From assembly GCA_002686955.1 (NCBI GenBank), contig NYZA01000029.1, positions 1 through 24,605 of the forward strand: a stretch of DNA of 24,605 nt, in the 5' to 3' direction. How positions within the stretch are numbered: the stretch's first letter is position 1; every line of letters begins with the position of its first letter. The notes under the pieces were generated by a model that saw only the letters and a list, made by a program, of their open reading frames with translations, searched no databases and was not told where the DNA came from. A program made the translations under genes and the position numbers. This DNA is from Gemmatimonadota bacterium (lineage in GTDB: Bacteria > GCA-2686955). This document shows, piece by piece, positions 1 through 7,261 of this stretch.

Positions 1-148
1 CCTGCGGGTCGCCTGCGGCGGTCACCTCCGCCATCCATGGCTTCGGTTTGCCAAGTCCTTGAAAGGCAACCAGCCTTCCCGCGAACTCGGCTCCTTGATC
101 TCGAAACGAACTCGAATACCGGGCTCGAAAGTCTATGCGCAACAGGCT
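1..148. other. Left edge; no confident gene, possible continuation of the methyltransferase frame
   Basis: No gene can be assigned with confidence. On the minus strand two frames look usable. The frame that would continue the methyltransferase if the 149-334 element were removed has no stop for 49 codons and runs off the left edge. A second frame, offset from it, gives about 35 plausible codons and then a TGA near position 20. ATG codons on the minus strand at 38 and 34 could also start a new gene that leaves the window. Third-position GC is about 60-65% in both frames, so it does not decide between them. Confidence 0.3.
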
Positions 149-175
149 ACTAGCCCGCATTTCTCACCAACTTTC
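149..175 (+). repeat. Left terminal inverted repeat of the 186-bp element
   Basis: Pairs with 308-334 in inverted orientation at 26 of 27 positions. Read on the minus strand it holds the TGA (164-166) that terminates the methyltransferase reading frame. Confidence 0.75.
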
Positions 176-1333
176 GTCACGAGGCGGAGCAGGTTCGTGC
201 CCTGGCGGTGCTTCGCACCGTTTCGCGCGGAGGCGCGCTGGTTGCACGTCGCACAAAGCGAAACGTGGGGAAGTGCCGGCAGGGTGCGGAGATGCGCCGC
301 CACACCAGAAGGTTGGTGAGAAATGCGGGCTAGTGCCGAGCTGTTGCCGGCGTCGCTCCGATCGACGAACCCGCCACAGGCTGCCGTGAGCGAGGGCGCG
401 CATCGCTCTCGTGCGTCCCCAGCGTCGGATCGGTCCCGAAAGCGCGGAAGCCGCGGCCTCGCGCAGCGCCGGATCGGCCTCCTCCAGCAATGCCACCGGC
501 ACGAGCATCGTCGCGCGGTGCTCGATGATATCGAGGCCCGCCCCTTGCAGTGTGCTGCGCCAAGCCGCGGCGCGACAGGAAGTGAGCTCGTGCCACCAGC
601 CCCGATAGACGCCGTGGGGCGGCACCGCCGGAAAGCGGGGATAGTGGTGGCGGAAGCGGCCCAGCAGATGCGAAATGCGACCGAATCGAGATTCACTTGC
701 GTCGAGCGCGGGCAACGTGCTTCGCGACGGTGCGGCCGGACCGTCAGGAAGGGTCGTTTCTCCGACGTTGCGACAATAGGCACGGAAGGATCGAAAGATC
801 TCTCGCGCGGTGTGCAGGTAGTACCAAATCGGCGCCCAGATCCTCTCCGCCGCTCCTGGCAGAAAGAGCAACGCTTCGCCGTCGTCGGAAAGCACTCGGG
901 CGATCTCTCGGCACGCCAGTTCTCGCTCGGCGACGTGCTCCAGGACATAGGCGCTCAAGACTAGGTCGGCGGCGCCGTCGGCCAATGGCAGTCGGGCCGC
1001 GTCGGCCGCGATCAGGTCGTGTCGGAGGGAGAGGCGATCACGGAGCCGCTGGGCGCGTACCAGCCCCAGAGCATGTGTCGCTGCATCGGCCTCCGGCAGA
1101 TCGAGAGCCACGACTCGTTCAGCGATACAGGCCAGCAATCCCGCGCCGAATCCGATCCCACAGCCGACTTCGACGGCGCAACCCACCCGCTCTCCGCTCC
1201 CGCCGCCGGCCTCGAATGCGAGGGCCAGCTCGCGCGCACGAAAGCGGTAGTAGCGGGGCCAGGGTGCAAGATCCCCGGCGATCTCCTCGGCGCGGCGCGC
1301 AAGGGCATCCCATCTCCAGGATCCGAGATTCAC
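164..1333 (-). CDS. SAM-dependent class I methyltransferase, C-terminus replaced by repeat-element sequence
   Basis: A 389-residue protein when started at GTG 1333, whose GTGA overlaps the stop of the upstream gene. The Rossmann methyltransferase core is clear: motif I VEVGCGIGFG at residues 54-63, an acidic end of strand 2 (ALDLPE, about 76-81), then LPLADGAADLVLSAYVLEHV (115-134), typical of methyltransferase family 11/23 proteins. The substrate is unknown; last place in a glycosyltransferase operon suggests a glycan or polyprenyl-linked sugar, by inference. Residues 334-389 are encoded by the inverted-repeat element, and the TGA lies inside its left arm, so the native C-terminus was probably lost or replaced. 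The catalytic core of about 330 residues looks intact, so activity may be retained. The longer frame upstream to 1558 overlaps the preceding gene and is not supported. Confidence 0.78.
   Translation of the reverse strand: MNLGSWRWDALARRAEEIAGDLAPWPRYYRFRARELALAFEAGGGSGERVGCAVEVGCGIGFGAGLLACIAERVVALDLPEADAATHALGLVRAQRLRDRLSLRHDLIAADAARLPLADGAADLVLSAYVLEHVAERELACREIARVLSDDGEALLFLPGAAERIWAPIWYYLHTAREIFRSFRAYCRNVGETTLPDGPAAPSRSTLPALDASESRFGRISHLLGRFRHHYPRFPAVPPHGVYRGWWHELTSCRAAAWRSTLQGAGLDIIEHRATMLVPVALLEEADPALREAAASALSGPIRRWGRTRAMRALAHGSLWRVRRSERRRQQLGTSPHFSPTFWCGGASPHPAGTSPRFALCDVQPARLRAKRCEAPPGHEPAPPRDESW
308..334 (-). repeat. Right terminal inverted repeat of the 186-bp element
   Basis: Inverted copy of 149-175. 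Read in the methyltransferase frame on the minus strand it encodes the first element-derived residues (TSPHFSPTF), beginning exactly at codon 334 of that protein. Confidence 0.75.
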
Positions 1334-4014
1334 GAGCCCGCTCCCGGCGTGTTGGACCGGAACGCCACGGCGCCGGGCGATTCCAGTCTGAGAATCGTGA
1401 TCAGCGGCCCGGCGCGGCGCCAGGGGAGCGCTTCGAATTGGGCCACGCGTTCGCCTTTCGACCAGATGTCCGCATAGAGGCGCGCCACCGCCGGCGCCTG
1501 CCGCCAGGCATCTGCGCCGCGGTAGCTGTCGGCGATCCGGCTCGAGAGCAGCACCCACCGAATGCCGCCGTGCCGGTGCTTCGCGAGGGTCATTTCGCCG
1601 TCGAAGGGATCCAGATACACCGGTTGGTAGGCTGGTCCCGGCCGAACGCGGGCCGCGGGGATCGCGAAATCGGTCAGGAATTTCGCTTTCCCTGGGTCGC
1701 TCGCTTCGTATGCAGCCGCCTGTCGAGCCAGATGCCCCTCCGCCACCGGGATCGGAACGGTTTGCGCCGCGGGAAAGGTCTGGTTCCCTTCGAGCAAGAG
1801 ACTCGCTCCGGACGGGACGTTTTTCAGCACCCAGCGCAACGCCTCGCTACGTGTATCGCCGCCGCGCACCTCCGCGGTCCAGCGAAGGGTGCGATACATG
1901 GGCTCGGCGAGCGCGACACACGCCAGCGCAACGAGGGCGACCGCGCGGCGAGGCAGCGGTGCGATCAGGCCCACCATCGCGCGTGCCGCGAGCAGCGCCA
2001 ATGGCGCCAAGAGCGGCACGATATAGCGATGCACAGCGACCGTCCGCGATCCGGCGATCACGAGCAGATAGGGGAGCAGAAAGGCCAGAATGAGCCGGTC
2101 GGAGCCCCGCCCTCGCAGCAGCGCCCAGGCCACGCCCGCGACCGCCGCCACCGCGCCGATCGATCCGAAGGAGAGCCGGAGCGCCTCGAAATAGAAGAGC
2201 GGGCCGCTCCGCCCCCCGAGCATCGCCACTTGGAAGAGGGCCGGAGCTTCTTCCCCCGTGAAGCTCCCGAAGGCGAAGGCCAGGATTCCGCGGGCGTGGA
2301 TCCAGATGCCCGGATTGCCGATCCCATACACGGTTGCGGCGATGGCGAGCCCCTCGGCTCCCCGCCTCCAGCGCGCACGGCGCGAGTGCGCCAACAGATA
2401 GGGCAGGAGCAACGCGCCCCCGGTGATCTTGATCATGGCGGCCGCTCCGAGCAGTCCACCAGCGACCCAGCTTCGCTTGCGGCCTCCGTCCCCATCTTCA
2501 TCCCGTCTCCCGTCCCCCGAAGCGCGGAGAATGGCGAGCGTCGCCATTGCGAGGAACCCGAGAGGGATCTCGAGCCCGACGAGCTGGCTCTCCTTGACGT
2601 GCAGAAAAGAGACCGCTAGCAGAGCGGCCGCGAGGGCACCGACCGCACGCCTCCCGCTCCAGCGCCACACCAACACCACCGTCGCGGCGCCGAAGCACGC
2701 CACCGTCGCCCGCCCAAGGAGCCAGAGAACGCTCGGATCGGCCGCCACCATCCGTCCCAGGTCGGAAGGGCCATCGAAACGCCCCGTGACCAGACCAACC
2801 GCAAGGAGCGCGGCGTACTCCACGAAGAGCAGGTAGAAGAGTCCACCCTTCAAGGCCCGGTTCAGATCGAGGTCGAGCTCGCCCGTCCCCAGGCGCAGAG
2901 CTCGGAAGACCTCATGAGCTTCGTCGGCATGGAAGAGGTGAGGAAGGCCGTAGTCGATGCCGGCGATGCGCAGCGCGAGGGCTCCGATCAGCAACGTGGG
3001 TAGCGCCCAACTTTGGGCCCCTCGGCACGGAGAGGGCCACGTCCGGCCGCCCCTCCAGCCCGGGCCGGTCCCAAGCGCACCGAGAATCAGCGCAACGCCC
3101 AGATAGAGCGCGTGGAGCGTGAGCGCGATCCCGGTTGCCTGTGCCACATCGATTCCCGCCGCACGCAGCGGGATGACCCAGGCTAGCTCGAAAGTCCCGA
3201 CGCCGGCTGGGCCGCCGATCGGCAGCGCGGCGATCAGGAAGAACCCGCTGGTGGCTCCGAGCGCCCGCGCCGGAGAGAGCTCGGGGGTGATCGCCAAGAG
3301 GATCGCGGCCAGCGAAATCAGCCGAAGGGCCGCGAGACCGCAGGTCTCGATCGCGGCCGACGAGAGCGTCTTCCCCGACACCCGCCCCACACCCGCGAGC
3401 GCACCCGATACGAAGCGCCGAAGCAGCCCCTCAGATGCGGCATTCCGGCCCGCTCCCCAACGCGAAGCGCACACCCTCAGCCCCCCGGCCGCCGCCAGCC
3501 CAAGAGCGACGGCCCCGCCGAGCCCCCCGATCGACGAGCGAGTCGCCAGCCCCGCCACCGCCAACCCGATCCCGATTACCACCGGGAAGAGCACAAGATC
3601 GAGTGCTCTGCCCACGGCCAGCACTCCGGTTGCCCGCGCCGCGGTAATGCCGAGAGCCCGCCGGACCAACAACGGAAAGGCCGCCTCACCGGTGCGGGCG
3701 GGCAGCAGATTCTGAAGGGCGTTGTGAATCAGCGCGATTCGCAACACCTCGCGCCATCGTACCCGCGACTCGCCATCCCCGTCCTCCGAGCTTGCGCGAA
3801 GAAGGCGCGTCCAGCGGGAGCAGACGAGTGCTTGAGATAAGAGGTAGAGCCCGAACCCCGCCGCGAGCAGGGGCGAGGTCCACGGCACATGCGAGAGCGA
3901 GAACGCCCCACCGAAGCGACGAATCAACCCCACCGCCGCGATGGAGCAGATGACCCCCACGATCCAGCCACTCCACGAGCGGTATCGAGACCAGCCGATC
4001 GGCTCCCCCGTCAC
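1330..4014 (-). CDS. Fusion of flippase-like (LPG synthase TM/UPF0104) domain and GT-C glycosyltransferase
   Basis: An 894-residue multi-pass membrane protein. Residues about 1-320 match the lysylphosphatidylglycerol-synthase transmembrane/UPF0104 fold, with NALQNLLPARTGE (98-110) and PIGGPAGVGTFE (265-276). In other bacteria this fold is found in lipid flippase-like proteins. Residues about 335-894 look like a GT-C (PMT/ArnT-like) glycosyltransferase: hydrophobic helices, an acidic pair in the first periplasmic loop (HADE, 362-365, the usual catalytic position) and a soluble C-terminal domain from about residue 690. GT-C enzymes use polyprenyl-phosphate sugars as donors on the periplasmic face. 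GTG 4014 was chosen because it forms a GTGA overlap with the stop of the upstream GT2, which probably makes such a donor. The frame stays open to 4437, but that part lies inside the GT2 gene and is not protein-like. Confidence 0.8.
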   Translation of the reverse strand: MTGEPIGWSRYRSWSGWIVGVICSIAAVGLIRRFGGAFSLSHVPWTSPLLAAGFGLYLLSQALVCSRWTRLLRASSEDGDGESRVRWREVLRIALIHNALQNLLPARTGEAAFPLLVRRALGITAARATGVLAVGRALDLVLFPVVIGIGLAVAGLATRSSIGGLGGAVALGLAAAGGLRVCASRWGAGRNAASEGLLRRFVSGALAGVGRVSGKTLSSAAIETCGLAALRLISLAAILLAITPELSPARALGATSGFFLIAALPIGGPAGVGTFELAWVIPLRAAGIDVAQATGIALTLHALYLGVALILGALGTGPGWRGGRTWPSPCRGAQSWALPTLLIGALALRIAGIDYGLPHLFHADEAHEVFRALRLGTGELDLDLNRALKGGLFYLLFVEYAALLAVGLVTGRFDGPSDLGRMVAADPSVLWLLGRATVACFGAATVVLVWRWSGRRAVGALAAALLAVSFLHVKESQLVGLEIPLGFLAMATLAILRASGDGRRDEDGDGGRKRSWVAGGLLGAAAMIKITGGALLLPYLLAHSRRARWRRGAEGLAIAATVYGIGNPGIWIHARGILAFAFGSFTGEEAPALFQVAMLGGRSGPLFYFEALRLSFGSIGAVAAVAGVAWALLRGRGSDRLILAFLLPYLLVIAGSRTVAVHRYIVPLLAPLALLAARAMVGLIAPLPRRAVALVALACVALAEPMYRTLRWTAEVRGGDTRSEALRWVLKNVPSGASLLLEGNQTFPAAQTVPIPVAEGHLARQAAAYEASDPGKAKFLTDFAIPAARVRPGPAYQPVYLDPFDGEMTLAKHRHGGIRWVLLSSRIADSYRGADAWRQAPAVARLYADIWSKGERVAQFEALPWRRAGPLITILRLESPGAVAFRSNTPGAGS

Positions 4015-5042
4015 GGCGGGCTCATCTGAAGAGAAGGCGTCGCCGACTCGACTGGGCCGACCGTCTTCGTGGCGCCGGCCGGAACGCGCCGCAGCGAATA
4101 GACCGCCCCCGCACGGCTCGAATGGTAGATTCGCACGACCATCTCTCCGAGCAGGCCGAGCGTCAAGAACTGTGTTCCGACAACCAGAAGCAAGACGCCC
4201 AGAAGAAAGAGCGGGGCACGATGCTCGAGAAGCCCCAATCCGGCTACATATTTCAGGCAGACCAGCCAGGTTTCGATCGCAATGCCGGCCCCGACGAGCG
4301 TGAATCCGAGCGTGCCGAAAAACTGTAGCGGCCTGCTCAGATAGCGCGTCAGGAAGAAGAGTCGAATCAGATCGAAGAAGACCGTGATAGTTCGCCCGAT
4401 TCCGTAGTTCGAGTTTCCGGCGACGCGAGGTCCGCAACGGATCGGGATCTCCGCTATGGCCGCCCCTTTTTCTCGCGCCAAAACTGGGATGAAGCGGTGG
4501 AACTCACCATAAAGATGTAGCTCTTTCAGAACATCTCGCCGGTACGCCTTGTAGGTCGTCCCGAAATCCCGCAGAGGCACGCCGGAGAGGTAGCGCATGG
4601 CCAGATTGGCGCATTTCGAGGGGAAACGCCGGCTGAACCAGGGTTCGGGGCGCCGTTCTCGCCACCCACTGACCACATCGAAACCCTCGTCGATCTTGGC
4701 CAAGAAGCGGGGGATGTCTTCGGGGGCATGCTGCAGATCCCCATCCATCGCGATCACGGTCTCGCCCTTGGCATGATCGAAGCCGGCCTGCAGCGCGGGC
4801 GTCTGGCCGAAATTGCCGCGCAAGGGGATCGGACGCACCCGCGGGTCGGACATTGCGATCTCGCGCATGCGTGAGTAGGAGCCGTCTTCGCTCCCGTCGT
4901 CGACGAGCACGATCTCCCAGGTGCGTTCGGTTCCATCGAGGGTGACCTGAAGCCGAACGTAGAGCGTGCGGAGGGTCTCGACCTCGTTGTAGCAGGGCAC
5001 CACGACCGAAACCTCCGGTCGCGCCGCGATCGCGTTGGGCAT
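4011..5042 (-). CDS. Family 2 glycosyltransferase, polyprenyl-phosphate sugar synthase type (DPM1/ArnC-like)
   Basis: A 343-residue protein. The GT2 GT-A fold is visible: VSVVVPCYNE (11-20), LVDDGS (46-51), the metal/nucleotide DGD at 100-102 followed by LQHAPEDIPRF, and a GTTYKAYRRDVL segment (161-172). Two C-terminal membrane helices (about 240-262 and 278-300) are typical of the family that transfers a sugar from NDP-sugar to undecaprenyl phosphate (ArnC, GtrB, DPM1 relatives). A good ribosome site (GAGGA) precedes ATG 5042. The gene overlaps the downstream GT-C fusion by four bases, suggesting a two-step pathway: this enzyme makes the lipid-linked sugar in the cytoplasm, the fusion translocates and/or uses it outside. 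The sugar cannot be told from sequence. Confidence 0.88.
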   Translation of the reverse strand: MPNAIAARPEVSVVVPCYNEVETLRTLYVRLQVTLDGTERTWEIVLVDDGSEDGSYSRMREIAMSDPRVRPIPLRGNFGQTPALQAGFDHAKGETVIAMDGDLQHAPEDIPRFLAKIDEGFDVVSGWRERRPEPWFSRRFPSKCANLAMRYLSGVPLRDFGTTYKAYRRDVLKELHLYGEFHRFIPVLAREKGAAIAEIPIRCGPRVAGNSNYGIGRTITVFFDLIRLFFLTRYLSRPLQFFGTLGFTLVGAGIAIETWLVCLKYVAGLGLLEHRAPLFLLGVLLLVVGTQFLTLGLLGEMVVRIYHSSRAGAVYSLRRVPAGATKTVGPVESATPSLQMSPP

Positions 5043-5125
5043 GGCTGTTCCTCACCGGTGTCGCGCCGGCCAACTGTTCGCCGACACATCGGGTAGATCG
5101 GCGAGTCGGTGGGGAACTGGAGCAG

Positions 5126-5482
5126 TCAGGTGCCCGCGTCAAGGGCTCCCGCGGCGGCTCTCAGCGCCTTGTCTTTTGTCCACAGAGGGCACTTCGTCAC
5201 GAGTGCCGACGCCAGCAGATGGACGTCGATCCATCCGAGCCCTTTCCCCGCGAGAACCCGATCATCCACCAACCGGAGCACCTCGGCGTGGCTCGCCGTC
5301 GATGCGGTCGGCAGAGCAGATAGCAGCCCGAGGATCTCAGCCCGATTCCGGAGATTCCCACAAGCGAGCTCCCCAATCACGAAGGGATGAGAGAGCACCC
5401 TTCCCTCGCCCAAGAGCCGCTCGAGCTCCTCCTCGCCCAGTCGTAGGTGATCGATCCAGACGGATGTGTCGACGAGGATCAC
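5126..5482 (-). CDS. vapC: VapC-type PIN-domain ribonuclease toxin
   Basis: A 118-residue PIN domain starting at GTG 5482, inside the stop of the antitoxin gene (GTGA overlap). It carries the four acidic positions expected of the nuclease: Asp5 in VDTSVWIDHL, Glu38 in FVIGELACG, Asp86 in GWIDVHLLASAL and Asp104 in LWTKDKAL. VapC toxins are Mg2+-dependent endoribonucleases that cut tRNA or rRNA and are held inactive by the cognate VapB. Length is normal for the family and nothing looks broken. The pair sits between GT9 and GT2 genes on the same strand as the glycan operon, so it is either a later insertion or travels with that operon. Confidence 0.93.
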   Translation of the reverse strand: MILVDTSVWIDHLRLGEEELERLLGEGRVLSHPFVIGELACGNLRNRAEILGLLSALPTASTASHAEVLRLVDDRVLAGKGLGWIDVHLLASALVTKCPLWTKDKALRAAAGALDAGT

Positions 5483-5676
5483 GCCGCATCCGTGCGGTGC
5501 CTGCGAATCGGCTCGAGCCCCTTCTCGCTCCCTCCGAGCGAGGCCAATCGACGAGCGCTTTCGAGGGCGATCAGCGCTTCGAGTCCGCGGCGGACGAGCG
5601 CGGTCTTCTCACTCACGCCGGTCAATCGCGCAGCCTCGCTGAGAAGCTGATCGTCGATGTTCAGAGTCGTTCTCAT
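5479..5676 (-). CDS. vapB: VapB-type ribbon-helix-helix antitoxin
   Basis: A 65-residue protein. The N-terminus (MRTTLNIDDQLLSEAARLTG) has the strand-helix pattern of ribbon-helix-helix antitoxins of the VapB/DUF2191 type, with a C-terminal tail (GLEPIRRHRTDAA) expected to wrap the toxin. It lies immediately before the PIN toxin with a four-base overlap, the standard antitoxin-first order. VapB, alone or with VapC, represses its own promoter by binding an inverted repeat. A suitable one lies 9-29 bases upstream of the ATG. Confidence 0.9.
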   Translation of the reverse strand: MRTTLNIDDQLLSEAARLTGVSEKTALVRRGLEALIALESARRLASLGGSEKGLEPIRRHRTDAA

Positions 5677-5684
5677 ATGTATGA

Positions 5685-5705
5685 ATATGCATCATTTGTG
5701 CATAT
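5685..5705. promoter_or_regulatory. Putative VapBC operator
   Basis: A perfect 7-bp inverted repeat (ATATGCA at 5685-5691, TGCATAT at 5699-5705) with a 7-bp spacer, in an AT-rich patch of otherwise GC-rich DNA. It occupies most of the 32 bases between the GT9 stop and the vapB start. Position and symmetry fit the autoregulatory site of a ribbon-helix-helix antitoxin, and its AT-richness suggests an overlapping promoter. Confidence 0.6.
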
Positions 5706-5708
5706 CAG

Positions 5709-6797
5709 TCAACTCCCACTCCCACACACAGCCACCACCGCGTCGGCCAACAGGTCGGGCGAGATCGCCATGCAGTCGACCGGAGCGCCTCGGCAGCGAT
5801 CGAACATGTCGTTGTGGCAGGGAGCCCGCTCGCAGAGATCTCGCCGAAACACGGCACGAACATCGGCTCGGCCGAGGTCGGTGATGCGCAGGGCCGGATC
5901 GGTGGGGCCGAAGATCGCGACCCGCGGTCGGGCGAATGCCCCGGCTGCGTGTAGGTAGAAGGTGTCGGTGGTGACGACGGCGGCCGCCGCGGCGAGGATC
6001 GAGCAGATTCGGCGAATGCCCAGCGCGCCGCTTTGCAGGCGCACGGCCGGCACCGCGGCGGCCACCCTTTCGGCTTCGTGTCGATCCTCGACGCCGTGGA
6101 CGATAACGATCTCGCGATTCGGCAGGCGCTCCCCCAGCTGCCGCACGAGGGCGATCCAGGAGGGAAAGCGCCGATTCCAGTCAGCGCCGCCGATAGCGAC
6201 GACGAGCGCACCCTCCCCTTCCCCGTCGGTCGCGTCGGGCGTGAGCTCGATGATCGGCCGCAGCGAATCAGCAGATCCCGGCGGCCGTCCGACCACTGCC
6301 TCGAAGAAGAGATGGGGGATGCTCTCCGCGGTCGTGAGCAGAGCTCTATCACCCCCATCCACCCGTCGCGCTCGTCCGAGCAGCGCAAGGCCGTGCTCCC
6401 GCGCCTCGGCACGCCCCAGATGGACCACGCGATCCCAGCCGGAGCCGATCGCCGCCCTCCAGGGAGCGCTCCCCTCCGCCAGCACCCTTCGAATCGGATC
6501 GAATCCTCGAGCGAGCTCGCGAATCGACTCCGCCACCCCGGGATCGACCAGAAGATCGACCTGAAGCCCGGATTCGTCTCGAGCGAGCGCGCCGATCGCC
6601 GGCGTGAGCATCAGGTAGTCGCCCAAACGATAGGGAAAGGTGATCAAAACGCTTCGCGCACAAGCGTTTTCCGGCTTGGTGGTACGCAGCCGCACGAGCC
6701 TCCGGAGTGCAATTCGCGGCCCCTCTCTCAGCGGTGCCGAGAAAAAAAGGAGCGCCAACGTCGGATTATTGCCCAGGCCGCTCATGCCATGCGCCAC
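5709..6797 (-). CDS. Family 9 glycosyltransferase (heptosyltransferase-like)
   Basis: A 362-residue GT9/GT-B protein. The N-terminal Rossmann half begins at SVLITFPYRLGDYLMLTPAI (49-68), equivalent to the start of ADP-heptose:LPS heptosyltransferases. The C-terminal half has the nucleotide-binding signature TTDTFYLHAAGA (276-287) followed by VAIFGPTDP (293-301), and a late Cys-containing segment common in the family. GT9 enzymes add heptose or related sugars to lipid A-core or similar acceptors in the cytoplasm. The first 48 residues are an unusual extension; GTG 6695 (residue 35) is an alternative start closer to the family norm. It ends just before vapB and probably belongs to the same transcript as the other glycan genes. 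Confidence 0.88.
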   Translation of the reverse strand: MAHGMSGLGNNPTLALLFFSAPLREGPRIALRRLVRLRTTKPENACARSVLITFPYRLGDYLMLTPAIGALARDESGLQVDLLVDPGVAESIRELARGFDPIRRVLAEGSAPWRAAIGSGWDRVVHLGRAEAREHGLALLGRARRVDGGDRALLTTAESIPHLFFEAVVGRPPGSADSLRPIIELTPDATDGEGEGALVVAIGGADWNRRFPSWIALVRQLGERLPNREIVIVHGVEDRHEAERVAAAVPAVRLQSGALGIRRICSILAAAAAVVTTDTFYLHAAGAFARPRVAIFGPTDPALRITDLGRADVRAVFRRDLCERAPCHNDMFDRCRGAPVDCMAISPDLLADAVVAVCGSGS

Positions 6798-6872
6798 CGG
6801 AGTCGATCCTTATGGATAGGATGGCTGAAAGGGGCGGGCGCCCGAAGCCCCGCCCGTCGAAAAGGCCCAATT

Positions 6873-7256
6873 ATGTTCGAGTTCATGGCCGCGGTCACAA
6901 CCCTGATCACCGTTTGGATCGTCGTTATCGGAGGGATCAAGCTGGTCGAAAAGGTCCTCATTCCGAAGCTCAAGGAGACGCGCGAAACTCAGGCCGCCCA
7001 ACAGGCCGCCGCGAGCACGATTCACGAGCGCAAGGAGCAGCTCGAGGATCTGACCCGCAGCGCGCTCTTGACCGCGCAAACCTCGATTAAACCAGAGCTT
7101 CGCCAGCAGATCGAAGTCTTGGCCAAATCGAAGCGTATCAATCTCAGCGAGATCGAGCGCATGATCGAGCAGAACTACGGCATTCCGCTCGCCCAGCTCG
7201 ACGACGAAGATGCCGAAGAGGTGATCGCGGGCCTCGAGTCGTCCAAGCGCAGGTAG
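6873..7256 (+). CDS. Small single-pass membrane protein with coiled-coil tail, unknown function
   Basis: A 127-residue protein on the plus strand inside a minus-strand block. Residues about 5-30 form one membrane helix (TTLITVWIVVIGGIKLVEKV), followed by a charged, Ala/Gln/Glu-rich stretch (about 35-75) likely to be helical or coiled coil, and an acidic end (LDDEDAEEVIAGL). No family is recognised; the architecture loosely recalls PspB-like or phage-shock-type small proteins, but without a diagnostic motif. ATG 6873 follows a purine-rich stretch; ATG 6885 is an alternative. The frame is open upstream to 6033, but that part overlaps GT9 and has an unlikely Arg/Pro-rich composition. It converges with the next gene, only five bases separating the two stops. 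Confidence 0.68.
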   Translation: MFEFMAAVTTLITVWIVVIGGIKLVEKVLIPKLKETRETQAAQQAAASTIHERKEQLEDLTRSALLTAQTSIKPELRQQIEVLAKSKRINLSEIERMIEQNYGIPLAQLDDEDAEEVIAGLESSKRR

Positions 7257-7261
7257 TCGCC

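Larger units (their letters stand above)
149..334. mobile_element. 186-bp MITE-like element with 27-bp terminal inverted repeats
   Basis: The ends are inverted copies: 149-175 matches the reverse complement of 308-334 at 26 of 27 positions, including a perfect 23-bp core at 149-171 and 312-334. The interior has no plausible gene but has further symmetry: a perfect 6-bp hairpin at 206-220 with a 3-nt loop, and a complementary pair at 219-226 and 258-265. Small size, long terminal repeats and no transposase fit a non-autonomous miniature element moved in trans. No target-site duplication is evident in the flanks. It overlaps the 3' end of the methyltransferase gene, supplying 56 codons and the stop, and its length is exactly 62 codons. 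An old inverted duplication or a large bidirectional hairpin are alternatives. Confidence 0.62.

Noticed and set aside
697-2619. A 640-codon open frame on the plus strand
   Set aside because: Arg/Pro/Gly-rich translation with no domain; it is the antisense shadow of the methyltransferase and GT-C fusion in GC-rich DNA.
4015-4437. N-terminal extension of the flippase/GT-C fusion
   Set aside because: Lies wholly within the GT2 gene, composition is not membrane-protein-like, and a GTGA overlap gives a better start at 4014.
5079-5103. 6-bp inverted repeat between vapC and GT2 as a terminator
   Set aside because: A 13-nt loop and no following T-run; likely chance at this GC content.
6832-6855. 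GC-rich 7-bp inverted repeat (GGGCGGG/CCCGCCC) before the small membrane protein
   Set aside because: Short stem with a 10-nt loop in GC-rich DNA and no T-run; could be chance, so not called as a regulatory site.
6033-6872. Upstream extension of the small plus-strand membrane protein
   Set aside because: Antisense to GT9, Arg/Pro-rich, no ribosome site; the membrane helix begins right after ATG 6873.
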